Shown here: in pieces, positions 22,145 through 30,776 of the stretch | Layout: each line of letters starts with the position of its first letter | How positions within the stretch are numbered: the stretch's first letter is position 1 | Notes under the pieces: model-generated | Database searches by the model: none | Seen by the model: only the letters and a program-made list of their open reading frames with translations | What the model was told of the DNA's origin: nothing | NCBI GenBank assembly: GCA_043785105.1 | Contig: JAYVXO010000216.1 | Span: 6,875-70,874 of the forward strand | Origin: Fimbriiglobus sp043785105 | GTDB taxonomy: Bacteria; Planctomycetota; Planctomycetia; Gemmatales; Gemmataceae | DNA: 64,000 nt | Direction: 5' to 3' | Made by a program: the position numbers and the translations under genes

Positions 22145-22174
22145 AAAGCCCATTGACGATCGTCAATGGGCTTT
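22145..22174. terminator. 30-bp perfect palindrome terminator
   Basis: AAAGCCCATTGACGA at 22145-22159 is exactly mirrored by 22160-22174. It lies between two convergent genes (the FG-GAP gene and the DUF420 gene), so it can serve both strands: A residues on the left and T residues on the right. The core ACGATCGT recurs in the terminators at 55594-55623 and 56915-56938. Confidence 0.8.
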
Positions 22175-22204
22175 GGGGGGCTTTTGGGGGGGCTTTTGGG
22201 TTTC

Positions 22205-22600
22205 TCAATTGTGCGGCAGGAAGAACACGCCGGTCACAAACGTCCCAATCCACAGTAGCGTGAACACCACTGCGAGGGGTCGGTGCAGGCGTTGCCGGTA
22301 CGAGAGGCCGCTCCAGAACATCACCGGCATCACCAGTGCCGATGGCACCGCAAAGTACAAGTGAATGCGCAGCGCTTGGCGGGCTTCGTCGCTGAAGGTG
22401 CTGGTCACATCCACGCCAAATCGCAACAGCAACTCGAAGCCGATCACGGTGGTCATGGTTAACACAAAGAACGCCGTGTTGATGCGACCGTGGAGTTTGC
22501 GTCGCCCGGTGGCGATGGCAAGGATTGCCGCGACGAACAGCACCGTGACGGTACACACGAGCACTTTCAGCACCAAAATAATTTCCGGACCCGTGGGCAT
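22205..22600 (-). CDS. DUF420 domain membrane protein
   Basis: The 131-residue protein has four membrane helices and matches the DUF420 family (CtaM/YozB-like). CtaM of Staphylococcus aureus is needed to mature haem-copper oxidase, which suggests a respiratory role here too. Conserved family histidines are present in KLHGRIN, RIHLYFAVPS, RLHRPLAVVF and at the C-terminal FLPHN. No oxidase genes are nearby. It lies 35 bases downstream of the dehydrogenase gene on the same strand and may share its transcript. Confidence 0.82.
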   Translation of the reverse strand: MPTGPEIILVLKVLVCTVTVLFVAAILAIATGRRKLHGRINTAFFVLTMTTVIGFELLLRFGVDVTSTFSDEARQALRIHLYFAVPSALVMPVMFWSGLSYRQRLHRPLAVVFTLLWIGTFVTGVFFLPHN

Positions 22601-22635
22601 TGTTCACCATGTTTGCTGCGTGTTCGACTTACCCA

Positions 22636-23712
22636 TCATAGCGCTGCGAGTACGGCGTCGCCCATTTGCGTCGTTGTGGCCGTACCGCCAAGGTCGGGTG
22701 TTTTAGCGGAACCCGTGGCCAGGACTTTCGCCACGGCGTCGCGCACGGCTTGGCCACTCTTGGCTAGCCCCAAGTGATCGAGCATGAGCGCGGCGGACAA
22801 GATCGCTGCCATCGGGTTGGCGATGCCCTTTCCGGCGATGTCGGGTGCGCTGCCGTGAACCGGCTCGAACATGCTCGGGAACGTCTTGGCCGGGTTGATG
22901 TTTGCGCTGGATGCGAGACCGATGCTACCAGTCACAGCGGCGCTCAAGTCGGTCAGGATGTCGCCGAACAAGTTGCTCGCCACGACCACGTCGAACGACT
23001 CCGGCTTGCGCACAAAGTCCATCGCGGCGGCGTCCACGAGCAGCGACGACGATGCCACGTCCGGGTACTCCTTCCGCACCGCCAAGTACGCATCGTCCCA
23101 CAACCCGAGGCCGTAAACTTGGGCGTTGGATTTCGTGATGCTCGTGAGCTTCTTGCGGGGGCGTTTGCGAGCCGCTTCAAATGCAGCACGGAGGATTCGC
23201 TCACAACCACGGCGAGTGAACACGCCGGTTTGGACGGCAATTTCGTGTTCCGTGCCGGGGTACAAGTGCCCGCCAACGGGTGCGTACTCGCCTTCGGTGT
23301 TCTCTCGGTAGACCAGCATGTCGATCGAGCCGGGTGCTTTCCCGACCAGCGGACAGGGCACCCCGGCGAACAGGTAGGCTGGTCGCAAGTTCACGTATTG
23401 ATCGAACTTCCGTCGCATCGGCAGGAGCAGTTCATGGACGGTCACTTTGTCCGAAACGACCGCCGGGTTGCCGGCCGCGCCGAACAGAATGGCGTCGTGC
23501 GTGGCGAGCGTGTCCCAGCCGTCTTCGGGTAACATCCGGCCATGTTGCTGGTAAAACGTCGTGGACCACGGCAGCTTGTTCCAGGTCATTTCGGCGTGGT
23601 CGAACTTCGGCGTGGCTTGGTCCACGACGCGAATCGCTTGGTCGATCACTTCCGGCCCGATGCCGTCTCCGCCGATCACTGCGATGCGATTGGGGGTGCG
23701 TGGTGCTGGCAT
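22636..23712 (-). CDS. Isocitrate/isopropylmalate dehydrogenase family enzyme, tartrate dehydrogenase-like
   Basis: The 358-residue product is a metal- and NAD(P)-dependent beta-decarboxylating dehydrogenase. It has the N-terminal GDGIGPEV motif, the substrate segment NLRPAYLFAGVPCPL, VYRENTEGEY, the catalytic Lys in ITKSNA, the metal-binding DAAAMDFV and NLFGDILTDL segments, and the NAD-binding EPVHGSAPDIAGKG motif. LRPxxLFxGVPCPL and RENTEGEY are closer to tartrate dehydrogenase/decarboxylase (TtuC) than to LeuB. The true substrate (tartrate, D-malate or isopropylmalate) cannot be settled from sequence alone; no leu genes are nearby. It is distinct from the NADP-isocitrate dehydrogenase at 43.1 kb. 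Confidence 0.85.
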   Translation of the reverse strand: MPAPRTPNRIAVIGGDGIGPEVIDQAIRVVDQATPKFDHAEMTWNKLPWSTTFYQQHGRMLPEDGWDTLATHDAILFGAAGNPAVVSDKVTVHELLLPMRRKFDQYVNLRPAYLFAGVPCPLVGKAPGSIDMLVYRENTEGEYAPVGGHLYPGTEHEIAVQTGVFTRRGCERILRAAFEAARKRPRKKLTSITKSNAQVYGLGLWDDAYLAVRKEYPDVASSSLLVDAAAMDFVRKPESFDVVVASNLFGDILTDLSAAVTGSIGLASSANINPAKTFPSMFEPVHGSAPDIAGKGIANPMAAILSAALMLDHLGLAKSGQAVRDAVAKVLATGSAKTPDLGGTATTTQMGDAVLAAL

Positions 23713-23956
23713 TGTCGTCTTCTTTCCGTGTTGCTATTGGATGAGGTTGGTTGGGGCTTTGCGGAGCTTGTAACAACTGCTCCGTCACCATGTCCGGCTT
23801 CTGTAATCCGGAAAATCTGCGTACTCCGGTTCCCTGCATCCGTCCGGGCCGGAAAGCCGAACCGTTTCGTCACGCGGGGGTGGACCAAACGAAGTCGTCG
23901 GGGCAAAGTTTACAAAAGAGACATTCATGTGGCCTGGAATCCCGGAGGTTCCGGTG

Positions 23957-24691
23957 ATGACAACCCGAATTGGTTCGATGCAAACCCTACCCTTCCCCCA
24001 TCACCGCGTCGTTCGCTGTGTGGCAGTTCTGCTGTTGGCTACGAGCTTCGCCACGGTCGGTTGCAAGTGGCTGGGCGGCGGTAGCGGTGGCGGGAACAGT
24101 GATTCCCCGCGCAACGGCGATCCGCTGTTGGGTAACCGTATCCCACCACAAGATGTGCCGGTGCCGGAACGGGGTGGCTACGCCCGCGATCGCAAAGACC
24201 CACTGCTCACTTCCCCCGCCGGCCGTGACAAAGGCAAGTCGAGCGATCGTGCGGGCAGCAAAGGCGATTCCAACGACCTCTCCGCACTACCACCCCGAGC
24301 GTCGGGCAAAGAACCGTATCGCCCCACTCTGGAAACGACACCAGCGGCGCTGGCCGGTGGCTTGATCCCGGACAAAGAGTTGTCGATGGATCGTCGCACG
24401 CCCACAACAGCAACGGGTGGCACCGGGCCTGTGCCGCTCACGGCGTCGATCCCAGGGTCCACGAAACCGAGCGGCTTCGGGGGCGGGTTTGATGACGCGA
24501 CGAAGTACCTGAAGTCCACCGGCGCGAAGTGGGACGGCCCGTTCAAGGAAGGCGAGCAATACGTGGTCCGCGTCTCGGTGCCAATTTCCGAAGGTCAACC
24601 GGCCCCGGTGCGCCGCTACGAAGGCACGGGGGCCACGCCCGCCGCCGCAATTCAACAAGCCGTCGAGCAAATCCGCACCGACCGGAAGTGA
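23957..24691 (+). CDS. Putative lipoprotein of unknown function
   Basis: The 244-residue product has a hydrophobic stretch (residues 19-35) ending in a lipobox-like FATVGC, so Cys36 is the likely lipidated residue. The middle (residues 40-170) is low in complexity and rich in Gly, Pro, Asp and Arg, typical of a disordered linker. The last 75 residues (KYLKSTGAKWDGPFKEGEQY to VEQIRTDRK) look like a small folded domain. GGAGG at 23944-23948 supports the ATG at 23957. No homolog with a known role was recognised. The 244-base gap upstream separates it from a divergent dehydrogenase gene. Confidence 0.7.
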   Translation: MTTRIGSMQTLPFPHHRVVRCVAVLLLATSFATVGCKWLGGGSGGGNSDSPRNGDPLLGNRIPPQDVPVPERGGYARDRKDPLLTSPAGRDKGKSSDRAGSKGDSNDLSALPPRASGKEPYRPTLETTPAALAGGLIPDKELSMDRRTPTTATGGTGPVPLTASIPGSTKPSGFGGGFDDATKYLKSTGAKWDGPFKEGEQYVVRVSVPISEGQPAPVRRYEGTGATPAAAIQQAVEQIRTDRK

Positions 24692-24740
24692 TGAGTCAGG
24701 CACGCTTTACAAAAGTTGCTGTGAAGTTGGTTTCGGTTTG

Positions 24741-24943
24741 GTGGCCCCGATAGGGGTCATGGCGTGTAGCCACGGGTGGAGCGCGTCGCGCAACCCGTGG
24801 AACCGTTGACCCCAATACTCGACTGCCCTGGAGGGGCAGAGGGATTCCTTTGCCCCTCCAGGGCGAGTGACAATGGGCTGTCACAGTCCACGGGTTGCGC
24901 TTCGCTTCACCCGTGGCTACAACCCGGTACCCCTTCAGGGCAC
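24741..24943. repeat. Dispersed palindromic element, copy B
   Basis: This is the same composite as the element at 2250-2454. It contains GTGTAGCCACGGGTGGAGCG paired with CAACCCGTGG, a central GCCCTGGAGGGGCA mirrored by TGCCCCTCCAGGGC, and a right arm CCACGGGTTGCGC...CACCCGTGGCTACAACCC, ending CCCCTTCAGGGCACAAA. It lies between a plus-strand lipoprotein gene and a minus-strand LamG gene. The whole 302-base gap holds no gene. Confidence 0.75.
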
Positions 24944-24993
24944 AAATCAAAAAATCGCCTTACAGCTACGACACGTAGCCGGAAGTGATCGTG

Positions 24994-26349
24994 TTACTTT
25001 TTTGAGGCAAGTATCTTCACATCGGTGTCGCTTAATTCCGTATGAAACACCGCGAATTCATCGAAGGCACACTCCGCCGTGCCAGTCGAAACCACGCCGA
25101 GTTTCACTTTTGACCACGAGCCGTGCTTGGACCGAACGGGGTCGAACACCGGCTGGACGACTTTGCCGTTCACGTAGAACTTGTGCGACATCTCTTCGCC
25201 ACGTGTGAGTGCAAAGTGAAACCATTCGGCCCGGTCAGGTCGAGCCACGATGAACATGTTGGCGGCCCCGTCCGCGTTCGACAGCGACACGAGCAGTTTC
25301 TCGCCGAGAACACGAATTGTGATTTCACCACCCTTCAAAATTTTCACGTCGTTGCCAGAAGTTCGCACCCACCCGGCGACGCTGTACGTGGCGTAATCGC
25401 GTTGCTCCGGCTCTTGATTCATCGTGAAGCGGAACGCTTCGGTAAAGGATGACAAATCCACAGCCGCCTGCTGCGGCGTGAGGGTGATGTTCAGTCCCTT
25501 GCCGGTCGGGCTGTCAATCGGGGTGGCGTTGGCGTGAACAAACACCGCCCGTTTTGTGATCGCTTCCAGAGTGGATTCGTCGCCCACGGTGTCGAACGGC
25601 AGATACAGCGCGGGCGTCGGCACGCCGCTGTCCGGGTGAAGCAAGTCAGGCACCGTGGTCGCCGCGCCGGGCGCGGGGGGTTTGGCTCGGAGGGCTTTTG
25701 CACTTTGAAGTACCGCCGGGTCTGTGACAGTCAGGGATTCCAGGAAGCGTTTGACACGGGGGTCACTCGCTGTGAAATCCTTCCCGGCAGCGAGAAGCAA
25801 GTAGTGCCGATCGCCGACCAATACCGCACGACCAACAACGTTGCCGAGCTTGGGGATCGTGTACGTTCGTTGAAGTGCCGGGTAATCGCCGAATTGAAAC
25901 GATTCTTCGGTGGCGAATTTCAGGCCGGTTGATTGTTGCTCGAACGGTCCGAACACGTCGCGCAACTGTGTCTCATGGGGTTTTCCCGTCGCGTCATTTT
26001 CATACTTCATAGCGGCGATGCCGAAGCTCTCGAAGGGTTGTTCGCGTCGGGTGGCATATTGCTGCGGAAATCCGTTGAAGCCGGTGCAGATGACGACTTC
26101 AAACTCAATGTCCGGCAACTCAATTTTGCAGCCGTAGCCGTCGGGTTCAAAAAATTGCCAGTCGTCTTCATCGGGGAACTGTGGGAACTCCAACATCACG
26201 TTGTGATCGAAGGCGCCGACGTGCCAGAAGCCGGTGAGGACGAGGCCGACCGTCGTGACGGTCACAAGCCACACGAGGCTGAGTCCGACACGCCAGCGGG
26301 GGAACGTGACGTGTTTGGCTTGCGGGTCGCTACTCACGGCGTGTCTCAC
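24994..26349 (-). CDS. Membrane-anchored LamG-like domain protein
   Basis: The 451-residue protein has an N-terminal membrane helix (about residues 21-42) and a large part outside the membrane. Residues 240-451 resemble a LamG/concanavalin-like beta-sandwich: YLPFDTVGDESTLEA at its start, YSVAGWVRTS in the middle, AEWFHFALTR and KFYVNGKVV near the end, then CAFDEFAVFHTELSDTDV, which is the classic LamG ending. Residues 55-200 are a separate region with no clear match. The start is GTG at 26349, overlapping the STAS gene stop by four bases, so the two are translationally coupled. Confidence 0.72.
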   Translation of the reverse strand: MRHAVSSDPQAKHVTFPRWRVGLSLVWLVTVTTVGLVLTGFWHVGAFDHNVMLEFPQFPDEDDWQFFEPDGYGCKIELPDIEFEVVICTGFNGFPQQYATRREQPFESFGIAAMKYENDATGKPHETQLRDVFGPFEQQSTGLKFATEESFQFGDYPALQRTYTIPKLGNVVGRAVLVGDRHYLLLAAGKDFTASDPRVKRFLESLTVTDPAVLQSAKALRAKPPAPGAATTVPDLLHPDSGVPTPALYLPFDTVGDESTLEAITKRAVFVHANATPIDSPTGKGLNITLTPQQAAVDLSSFTEAFRFTMNQEPEQRDYATYSVAGWVRTSGNDVKILKGGEITIRVLGEKLLVSLSNADGAANMFIVARPDRAEWFHFALTRGEEMSHKFYVNGKVVQPVFDPVRSKHGSWSKVKLGVVSTGTAECAFDEFAVFHTELSDTDVKILASKK

Positions 26350-26732
26350 TTGTTGGCTTCGGACACGGCACGGGCTTCGGTGGCGCGCACGTCGAACAGT
26401 CGGCTACCGCCCATCACGTCAAAGCTTTCGCGGATCAGGGGCGGGAAATTGCACAGCACCAACTTGGCGTGCTTGGCAGCCACTTCATTGCGCATTTCTA
26501 ACAACATGACGAAGAAGATCGACGGCAGCCACTCCAGCAACCCGAAGTTGACGACGAGAGTTTCGCCCGCGTCCAGTTTGCCAAGTGCGGCGGTGCGGAC
26601 CTCTTGGTAGAGTTCGCAATCGCTGATCGGCGTCGTGTCGTACAACACTGCCCGAAGGTCCGGGCGGGCGAACCGGACCACCCACGTCCGCGAATTGGGA
26701 CGGTCACACACGATGTTCACACCAGGTTCCAT
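26346..26732 (-). CDS. STAS-like domain protein
   Basis: The 128-residue product looks like a STAS domain, the fold of anti-anti-sigma factors such as SpoIIAA. A beta strand VNFGLLEWLPSIFFVMLL takes the place of the usual DLSGVxxIDSSGLxxL, then comes KHAKLVLCNFPPLIRESFDVMG, which fits the LxLxGxxPxVxxxLxxxG pattern. The normal phosphorylatable Ser is in the sequence PSIFF, so regulation by phosphorylation is possible but not certain. Its partner kinase is not adjacent. It is the middle gene of a three-gene set with an unknown upstream gene and the LamG gene. Confidence 0.65.
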   Translation of the reverse strand: MEPGVNIVCDRPNSRTWVVRFARPDLRAVLYDTTPISDCELYQEVRTAALGKLDAGETLVVNFGLLEWLPSIFFVMLLEMRNEVAAKHAKLVLCNFPPLIRESFDVMGGSRLFDVRATEARAVSEANK

Positions 26733-26780
26733 AGGGCCTCGCCTCGTTCAAATCCGAATCCTGAACTCGCGATCCCGATT

Positions 26781-27524
26781 TTATCGCGCCGTCAAACGAA
26801 GGGGAAACATTGGGCCAGGACCGAAGGGGTTGATGAGCAAGCCATTGACCCCTTGTTCGGGCAGAATCTCGATGAGCTGCTCGCCCGTGGTGAACACTTG
26901 CCGCACGTCGTTGCGCATCGCGTCCGGTAACCGGGTCAACAGGTCGCGGGCACAATCGGCTGCCGTCAACACGACCGCCGGGTTCATGAGGCCACCCTGC
27001 TCCGGTAGTGTGAGAACCGAGTTGTTCGCAAACAAGAACGCCGAAAATTGCCGATAGCCTGCCAGGGCATTCAGGTCCACCGGGCGGCCAGAAGCCCACG
27101 CACGCACGTCCGCTTCAAACCGAATCGCGGCAACCCACGCCTGAAGTACCGCGAAGGTTTCACGCGGGAACGTCCAGGTGAATTCCGCAGGTGAAACCGG
27201 GTTCACGCGAATGAATTGCCAATCCGAATGCAGGTTTTCAAACAGGTCAACCCCGGCGTTGTTGATCGCAAATGCGCCCAGATTCGACCCGGCGATCTTG
27301 GCCCGGTGCGCCGCGTCGTCGTCCGTGAACAACCACAATTCGCCCGGCGGGAAGTCGGCAACGTGGCCGTACATCACCACTTGGTCGAACGCAGTTCGCC
27401 CGTAATGCTCCTTCAACACCGGCACCGGCGCCAGCCACTGGTCATAACTGACAAGGGCGCGAAACACGTCGTCCGCGTCCAGTTGGTTCTGCGCAAACGC
27501 GACAAGTTGACGACACGGATTCAC
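26781..27524 (-). CDS. Hypothetical protein, weak SseB-like features
   Basis: The 247-residue soluble protein has no signal peptide. The C-terminal half has GEQLIEILPEQGVNGLLINPFGPGPMFPL, which faintly resembles the SseB family ending (short strand, then GVxGLxINPxGP). The rest is not recognised. The start is taken as GTG at 27524. It lies 48 bases before the STAS gene on the same strand and probably forms an operon with it and the LamG gene. The function is unknown. Confidence 0.55.
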   Translation of the reverse strand: MNPCRQLVAFAQNQLDADDVFRALVSYDQWLAPVPVLKEHYGRTAFDQVVMYGHVADFPPGELWLFTDDDAAHRAKIAGSNLGAFAINNAGVDLFENLHSDWQFIRVNPVSPAEFTWTFPRETFAVLQAWVAAIRFEADVRAWASGRPVDLNALAGYRQFSAFLFANNSVLTLPEQGGLMNPAVVLTAADCARDLLTRLPDAMRNDVRQVFTTGEQLIEILPEQGVNGLLINPFGPGPMFPLRLTAR

Positions 27525-27663
27525 AGGCGACTCACACGGAAGGAAACGATGAACAAGCTCAAATTTATCAACCGTATCAGTTTACCATGTTGCAGCTTAA
27601 CAGTTCGTAGCGAAGGACGAGTTTGACACGCTCCGAATTTGAAAGGACAGCGGTCAAACAGGT

Positions 27664-30459
27664 TTACGCTTCAACCCGGACGGCGCAGAACTTGAACTCG
27701 GGGATTTTCCCGTAGGGGTCCAAGGCGTCGTTGGTGAGGACGTTGGCGGCGGCTTCGCGGAAGTGGAACGGGATGAATACGCTGCCCGGTTGAATCCCGC
27801 GATTCGCCTTCGTTGGCAACCGAATCGCGCCGCGTTTGGATTTCACCGTCACCTCTTGCCCGTCGGTCACGCCGAGTTTCGCCAAGTCGTCCGCGTGCAT
27901 TTCCACGAACGGCGTGGGGCTGAGGGCGTCCAGTGCGTAGCTGCGCCGGGTCATGGTGCCGGTATGCCAGTGTTCGAGAACACGACCCGTGTTCAGCACG
28001 AACGGGTAGTCGGGGTCGGGCATCTCGGCGGCTTCGGCGAACTCCGCCGGGACAAATTTCGCCCGCCCGCTCTCCGTCGGGAACGAATCGCCAAAGAGTA
28101 CCTTTTCGCCGATGTAATCAGTTGAAGACGATTCCGCGTCCGGCAGATACGGCCAGATCTTGCCACCACCTTGTAGGTTGGCGTAACTCAGTCCGGCGTA
28201 GCTGGGCGACAGCGTCGTGATTTCGTCGAAGACCTGTTCGGGGGACTCGTAGGGCATCGGGTAGCCAAGGCGTCCAGAAAGGTCGCACAGCACGGACCAA
28301 TCGGTGCGGGCGTCGCCGGGTGGCGTGATGGCGGGGCGACCGATTTGCACGCGGCGATCGGTGTTGGTGTACGTGCCGAGTTTCTCGAAGAACGACGACG
28401 CGGGCAGAATCACGTCTGCAAACTCCGCCGTTTCGGTGAGGAAAATATCCTGCACCGCGAGGAATTCCAGACTGCTCAGGGCCTTGCGAACCTTGTTGAT
28501 GTTGGGGTCCGACAGGAACGGGTTTTCGCCGAGCATCAACATCCCGCGAACGTCCCCCTTCAGCGCGGCAGCCATGATTTCGACGACCGTGAGGCCGCGT
28601 TTGGGATCGAGAGGGACGCCCCACGCCGCTTCAAACTTCTCGCGGATCGCTGGGGTTTCGACGAGTTGATAGTCTGGAAGCATCATCGGGATCAGCCCGG
28701 AATCGGACGCCCCTTGCACGTTGTTTTGCCCCCGCAACGGGTGCAACCCGGTCCCCTCGCGGCCCACGTTGCCCGTCATCAGGCACAGGGCAATCAGGCA
28801 GCGCGCGTTGTCCGTACCGTGGGTGTGCTGACTGATGCCCATGCCCCAGAACACCATCATGTTTTTGGCGCGACCGATTTCGCGGGCGATCTCACGCAGG
28901 CGTTCGGCGGGGATGCCGCACACGGGCGCAACTCGCTCGGGTGGGTACTTCGCCACCTGGGTTTTCAGCGCCGCGAAGTTCTCCGTGTGGTCGCGGATGT
29001 AGTCGTGGTTGACCAGATTTTCCGCAACCAACACGTGCATGATCGCGTTGTAAAACGCCACGTCCGTACCGGGGCGAATCTGGCAGTACCAGTTGGCGAA
29101 GTCGGCAATTTGTGGGCGACGCGGATCGACGACCAGCAGCTTCGTGCCGCGCTTGATGGCTTGCTTGAAGAACGTGGCGGCGACGGGGTGGTTCGACGTG
29201 GGGTTGGAGCCGGTGAGCAAAATGAAGTCGGCGTGCTTGGCGTTCGGGAACACGTCCGTGACCGCACCGCTGCCAATGCCTTCTAGCAACGCCGCCACGC
29301 TGGACGCATGGCACAACCGCGTGCAGTGATCGACGTTGTTGGTGCCCAGCGCCGCCCGCATCAGCTTCTGAAACAGGTACGCTTCCTCGTTGCTACACTT
29401 CGCCGAACCGAACCCCGCGAGGGCACGCGAACCGTGTTGGTATTTGATCGCCAGGAACTTCGACGCAATCAAGTCGAGCGCTTCGTCCCACGACGCCTCG
29501 CGGAACGCGGGCATCACCTCGGCGTAATCGACGCGCGCGTTCTTGCCTGGCTTCCCAGCGGTTTCGTTCGACAACGCCCCCTTCGGGTAGAATTCCGCTC
29601 GGCGAATGAGTGGTTTTGTTAGGCGTTGTTCGTGGGACGAGTAGTCCCAGCCGTATCGGCCTTTCACGCACAATCGCGCCTCATTACCGCCTCCTTCGCG
29701 GCCTTCGGCGCTGAGGATTTTGTTGTCGCGCTCACTGACGTGATAGGTGATCGCGCACCCTACCCCGCAGTACGGGCAGACGCTTTCGACGTTCTTCGTC
29801 GCGGTCGTCGGCAGCATTTGCAGCGTGATGGTTTTGTTCGTCAACGCCCCGGTCGGGCACGCGGCCACGCACTCCCCACACGACACACACGTCGAGTTGC
29901 CCATCGGTAAATCGAGATCGAACCCGATGCGTGTGGTGTACCCTTTCCCGGTGCGACCAATCACTTCGTTGCACTGAATCTCGTCGCACGCCCGCACACA
30001 GCGATCGCACAAAATGCACGACTGGTGATCGACGGCGATGACCTTCGAGGAAAGATCGTGCGGACGGGTTTGATGTGGCGTGCTGAACTTCGTGGCGGTT
30101 TGCAACGCTACGCTGTAGCGCCGCCCCAACGCCTCCAGTTCGCAATCACCCGTGGTGCGTTCCTTCACACACGGCGACGGGTGGTCCGCCAGCAGCAGTG
30201 CCGTGAGCATCGCGCGTTGTTTTTCAACTCTTGGCGAATCGGTGACGACCTTCATTCCCGGTTCGCAGGGCCGCACACAACTCGCCGCCAACACCCGCCC
30301 GCCGACATCCACGACGCACAGCCGACACACGCCCACCGGGTCCATCTTCGGCGAGTGACATAGCACCGGAATGTCCACACCCAAGCCACGCGCCGCATCC
30401 CACACCGTCGTACCTGCGGGGACCGTCGCTTCGCGGCCGTCAATGGAAAGTGTTATCAT
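27664..30459 (-). CDS. fdhF: Formate dehydrogenase alpha subunit (Mo/W bis-MGD, Cys type)
   Basis: The 931-residue enzyme oxidises formate to CO2 using a bis-molybdopterin cofactor. Domains in order: a 2Fe-2S ferredoxin domain (residues 1-80, Cys34, Cys45, Cys48 and Cys61 or Cys65), a His/Cys region with Cys97 and Cys106, a two-cluster 4Fe-4S ferredoxin (Cys148-151-154 and Cys191-194-197-201), the molybdopterin 4Fe-4S motif CPYCGVGC (228-235), and the large catalytic domains. The active-site residue is Cys383 in VDHCTRLCH, followed by the expected His384, so selenocysteine is not used. The ATG at 30459 starts the ferredoxin domain; the frame is open 49 codons further but without homology. No beta or gamma subunit gene is adjacent; the built-in Fe-S domains may replace them. 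Confidence 0.88.
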   Translation of the reverse strand: MITLSIDGREATVPAGTTVWDAARGLGVDIPVLCHSPKMDPVGVCRLCVVDVGGRVLAASCVRPCEPGMKVVTDSPRVEKQRAMLTALLLADHPSPCVKERTTGDCELEALGRRYSVALQTATKFSTPHQTRPHDLSSKVIAVDHQSCILCDRCVRACDEIQCNEVIGRTGKGYTTRIGFDLDLPMGNSTCVSCGECVAACPTGALTNKTITLQMLPTTATKNVESVCPYCGVGCAITYHVSERDNKILSAEGREGGGNEARLCVKGRYGWDYSSHEQRLTKPLIRRAEFYPKGALSNETAGKPGKNARVDYAEVMPAFREASWDEALDLIASKFLAIKYQHGSRALAGFGSAKCSNEEAYLFQKLMRAALGTNNVDHCTRLCHASSVAALLEGIGSGAVTDVFPNAKHADFILLTGSNPTSNHPVAATFFKQAIKRGTKLLVVDPRRPQIADFANWYCQIRPGTDVAFYNAIMHVLVAENLVNHDYIRDHTENFAALKTQVAKYPPERVAPVCGIPAERLREIAREIGRAKNMMVFWGMGISQHTHGTDNARCLIALCLMTGNVGREGTGLHPLRGQNNVQGASDSGLIPMMLPDYQLVETPAIREKFEAAWGVPLDPKRGLTVVEIMAAALKGDVRGMLMLGENPFLSDPNINKVRKALSSLEFLAVQDIFLTETAEFADVILPASSFFEKLGTYTNTDRRVQIGRPAITPPGDARTDWSVLCDLSGRLGYPMPYESPEQVFDEITTLSPSYAGLSYANLQGGGKIWPYLPDAESSSTDYIGEKVLFGDSFPTESGRAKFVPAEFAEAAEMPDPDYPFVLNTGRVLEHWHTGTMTRRSYALDALSPTPFVEMHADDLAKLGVTDGQEVTVKSKRGAIRLPTKANRGIQPGSVFIPFHFREAAANVLTNDALDPYGKIPEFKFCAVRVEA

Positions 30460-30564
30460 GCCGTCGGTCCAACTAGTCGGGGAGTTTGATGATGAAATCG
30501 TAGCAGATGCTGCGAGATGAGCCAAAAGGTGTTCAACTTGATTGTTCGAGTGTAAACAAGAATG

Positions 30565-30654
30565 ATTCACCACAGAGGGCTCGGAGAGCCACAGAGAAAG
30601 AATCAAAACGTGTTTTGGATTTCTCCGTGGCTCTCCGTGTTCTCTGTGGTGAAA
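30565..30654. repeat. Imperfect 34-bp inverted repeat (CACAGAG type)
   Basis: TTCACCACAGAGGGCTCGGA at 30566 onward is mirrored by a segment ending TTCTCTGTGGTGAAA at 30653, with about 30 of 34 bases matching. The spacer is itself palindromic (AATCAAAACGTGTTTTGGAT). It fills the gap between the divergent formate dehydrogenase and ECF genes. The wording CACCACAGAG...CACAGAGAAA recurs in many environmental genomes as a mobile palindrome, as far as I recall. Confidence 0.75.
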
Positions 30655-30776
30655 TGCTTTTCTTCATCTTCATGAGTAGCCAGTTGCGTTGCAGCAAAAC
30701 AGCACAGAAAAATACTTGGCCGCTTCGTCCCACCGGCGCACACTACTTGGTGGGAACCAAAAGCACGAGGCAAGAC

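Noticed and set aside
28345..29286. 313-codon plus-strand frame opposite the formate dehydrogenase gene
   Set aside because: Antisense shadow of conserved molybdopterin domains with no homology of its own.
27664..30459. Selenocysteine in the formate dehydrogenase
   Set aside because: The active site codon gives Cys383 in VDHCTRLCH, so no TGA recoding is needed.
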